Source: an uncultured Limosilactobacillus sp.
GTDB lineage: Bacteria > Bacillota > Bacilli > Lactobacillales > Lactobacillaceae
Direction of reading: 5' to 3'
DNA: 6,776 nt
Assembly (NCBI GenBank): GCA_944326735.1
Contig: CALVFC010000082.1
Span: forward strand, 1-6,776
Positions within the stretch are counted from its first letter, which is position 1. Each line of letters opens with the position of its first letter. A program made the translations under genes and the position numbers. Below are positions 5,205 through 6,776 of the stretch, piece after piece. The notes beneath the pieces were generated by a model. The model made no database searches. It saw only the letters and a list, made by a program, of their open reading frames with translations, and was not told the origin of the DNA.

Positions 5205-6503
5205 ATGGCTCATCGTGATGATGTTGTCCTTGATGTTGACGAACGACCAAAAGCCGGTCAGTGGTTTGGCCTTTCACTTCAACACATGTTTTCCATGTTC
5301 GGTTCAACCGTGTTGGTTCCAATTCTGGTTGGATTGAATCCAGGAATTGCTTTGTTCTCTTCAGGTGTTGGGACATTAATGTACCTGTTGATTACTAAGC
5401 ATAAGATTCCTGCTTACATGGGATCTAGTTTTTCTTTTGTTGTGCCAATGATGGCGCTGATGAAATCGACCGGTTATCCAGGGATCGCCCAAGGGACGGT
5501 CGCTGTTGGGTGTGTTTACTTGATTGTGTCATTGATTGTCAGCATGATCGGTTCCGATTGGATTGATAAGGTATTGCCACCAATTATTGTTGGTCCGGTT
5601 GTGGTTGTCATTGGACTTTCATTAGCCAGCACTGCTGCTAAGGATGCCACAATTAATTCTGTCACTGGGAAATATGATCTGAAATTCTTCGCAGTGGCGA
5701 TGATTACGATGCTGCTGACCATTGCCTTTAATATGTACTTCAAAGGATTTATGGGGTTAATTCCGATCCTGATGGGGATTGTATTTGGTTACATTATTGC
5801 GTGCCTCTTTGGGATTGTGGACTTTACACCGGTAGAAAAAGCCCACTGGTTTAGTTTGCCAGCTTTTCAAGTACCATTCGTAACCTACCACCCATCATTC
5901 TATTGGGGTGCAATATTGAGTATGGCGCCGATTGCGTTTGTGACTATGACAGAACACTTGGGTCACATCATGGTTTTAAACGAATTGACGGAACGGAACT
6001 TCTTCAAAGATCCGGGATTGAACCATACCTTAGCAGGTGATGGTACTGCATCCATTATTGCTGGTTTCGTTGGTGGTCCCCCAGTTACCTCTTACGGTGA
6101 AAATATCGGTGTTATTGCGATTACTAAGGTTCAATCTGTTTATGTTATTGCGGGAGCGGCCTTATTCGCTATCTTCTTCAGCTTTGTCGGTAAACTCAGT
6201 GCGTTAATCGAAACCATCCCAATGCCAGTTATTGGGGGGATTTCGTTCCTCCTGTTTGGCGTGATCGCCTCCAGTGGTTTGCGGGTAATGATTGAAGACC
6301 AAATTGACTTTAATAAGAAACGTAACTTGATGATTGCATCTGCAATCCTCGTCATTGGAATTGGGAATGCCTACTTGAAGCTGGGTCAGTACCAATTCTC
6401 GGGGCTGGCAGTTGCGGCCGTTTTAGGAATTATTTTGAACCTTGTATTACCACAGGAAGCGCGGAGTGAACGTGACTTAGCAAATCAAGCAAAAAATAAA
6501 TAA
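5205..6503 (+). CDS. pyrP: Uracil permease, NCS2 family (UraA/PyrP type)
   Basis: This protein imports uracil across the cytoplasmic membrane, with proton symport known for the E. coli homologue UraA. Its 432 residues fit the family, with hydrophobic segments throughout and short termini. The substrate-site residues of UraA are conserved: E250 and H254 in MTEHLGHIMV (UraA E241 and H245), and E299 in SYGENIGVIAITKV (UraA E290). The conserved run FVGKLSALIETIPMPVIGG also matches UraA closely. The start is set by AGGAGG (5191-5196), 8 nt before the ATG. The leader carries a PyrR-binding hairpin and attenuator, which independently supports a pyrimidine substrate over xanthine or urate, the other main NCS2 substrates. 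Here the gene stands apart from any pyr biosynthesis genes visible in the window. It would feed Upp (578-1213), while the resulting UMP would act back through PyrR on this leader. uraA is an equivalent name. Confidence 0.95.
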   Translation: MAHRDDVVLDVDERPKAGQWFGLSLQHMFSMFGSTVLVPILVGLNPGIALFSSGVGTLMYLLITKHKIPAYMGSSFSFVVPMMALMKSTGYPGIAQGTVAVGCVYLIVSLIVSMIGSDWIDKVLPPIIVGPVVVVIGLSLASTAAKDATINSVTGKYDLKFFAVAMITMLLTIAFNMYFKGFMGLIPILMGIVFGYIIACLFGIVDFTPVEKAHWFSLPAFQVPFVTYHPSFYWGAILSMAPIAFVTMTEHLGHIMVLNELTERNFFKDPGLNHTLAGDGTASIIAGFVGGPPVTSYGENIGVIAITKVQSVYVIAGAALFAIFFSFVGKLSALIETIPMPVIGGISFLLFGVIASSGLRVMIEDQIDFNKKRNLMIASAILVIGIGNAYLKLGQYQFSGLAVAAVLGIILNLVLPQEARSERDLANQAKNK

Positions 6504-6512
6504 TAATTATGG

Positions 6513-6543
6513 AAGAGATTAGATTTATTCTGATCTCTTTTAT
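6513..6543 (+). terminator. Rho-independent terminator after the uracil permease gene
   Basis: AAGAGATTAG (6513-6522) pairs with CTGATCTCTT (6530-6539) over 10 bp with one T-G wobble, around a 7-nt loop, followed by a short T-rich tract. It begins 10 nt after the stop codon and makes the permease the last gene of its transcript. Confidence 0.85.
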
Positions 6544-6654
6544 TGCTCTTGGATGAACAAATCCGACATATTCTTAAATTATTCTCATTAGGAGAAGAAG
6601 TCCTTACTTATTGCCGGTACTGGATTTAATCATCTTCAGTTTTTATGAAAATTT

Positions 6655-6683
6655 TTGAATGTTACCGAAAATGATGATATATT
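6655..6683 (+). promoter_or_regulatory. Likely promoter for the gene entering at the right edge
   Basis: TTGAAT (6655-6660), a 17-nt spacer and TATATT (6678-6683), with an extended TG at 6675-6676, form a good vegetative-type promoter. Transcription would start near 6690 and leave a leader of about 80 nt before the next start codon. The rest of the gap from 6544 shows only a small TTCTC/GAGAA hairpin (6582-6596) and no supportable gene. Confidence 0.6.
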
Positions 6684-6706
6684 AATATTTGTAATTTGGG
6701 CTAGTT

Positions 6707-6726
6707 CGTTCATATACAACGTTCAT
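6707..6726 (+). repeat. Direct heptamer repeat in the leader of the last gene
   Basis: CGTTCAT occurs at 6707-6713 and 6720-6726, 13 nt start to start, downstream of the predicted -10. It could be a pair of half-sites for a regulator, or chance. The second copy in context (AACGTTCAT) resembles a LytTR-type half-site, but the spacing is not the two-turn period usual for those. Confidence 0.3.
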
Positions 6727-6769
6727 CCAATTTACAGCCAAATTATTGTTATAAGGAAAGAGGTGGAAT

Positions 6770-6776
6770 ATGAATG
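6770..6776 (+). CDS. First codons of an unidentified gene running off the window
   Basis: AAAGAGGTGG (6757-6766) is a ribosome binding site followed by ATG at 6770, with a second ATG at 6774 in another frame. From the distance to the AGAGG core either could be the start. Only two or three codons are visible, so the product cannot be named. The promoter and leader upstream suggest it begins a new transcription unit. Confidence 0.5.

Noticed and set aside
6553..6591. Twelve-codon frame MNKSDIFLNYSH after the permease terminator
   Set aside because: No ribosome binding site or promoter, and too short to support.

Overview
The window looks like a chromosomal stretch from a low-to-mid GC Gram-positive of the Lactobacillaceae. 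The reasons are strong AAGGAGG-type ribosome binding sites about 8 nt before starts, a PyrR-type RNA attenuator, a CcpA-box-like site, lactobacillus-like Upp and enzyme I sequences, and a YibE/YibF pair of the kind first named in Lactococcus. A Limosilactobacillus-like genus is a guess from protein style only. Every gene I can support is on the + strand. I see no mobile element, CRISPR array, tRNA or rRNA.

Layout. Positions 1-288 hold the 3' end of a Sua5/YwlC threonylcarbamoyl-AMP synthase gene, closed by a hairpin terminator. A 289-nt gap follows; part of it can be drawn as a multibranched RNA of unknown meaning. Then comes upp (uracil phosphoribosyltransferase, 578-1213), monocistronic with its own extended -10 promoter and terminator. 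Next is ptsI (PTS enzyme I, 1349-3076), also monocistronic and without the usual ptsH in front, with a cre-like site inside its promoter. After a long perfect-stem terminator come two translationally coupled membrane genes of the YibE/F family (3179-4294 and 4291-5064). The last complete gene is a uracil permease of the NCS2 family (5205-6503). It is preceded by a promoter embedded in the end of the YibF-like gene and by a PyrR-binding hairpin plus attenuator terminator. After its terminator an AT-rich gap carries a likely promoter, a direct heptamer repeat, and the ribosome binding site and first codons of a gene that runs off the window.

How it fits together. The permease imports uracil and Upp converts it to UMP with PRPP; UMP with PyrR would then shut the permease leader, giving a salvage loop with feedback. 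Only the permease carries the PyrR element; upp shows none. Enzyme I starts the PEP-dependent phosphorelay and its promoter may be under carbon catabolite control. The YibE/F pair is the real unknown: two polytopic membrane proteins that appear to be diverged copies of one module. The first has an extra N-terminal membrane helix and an extracytoplasmic domain. No terminator separates them from the permease leader, so the PyrR attenuator may also act as the end of their transcript.

Most of the window is ordinary housekeeping and salvage metabolism. The less explained parts are the YibE/F pair, the orphan ptsI and the sua5-upp gap.
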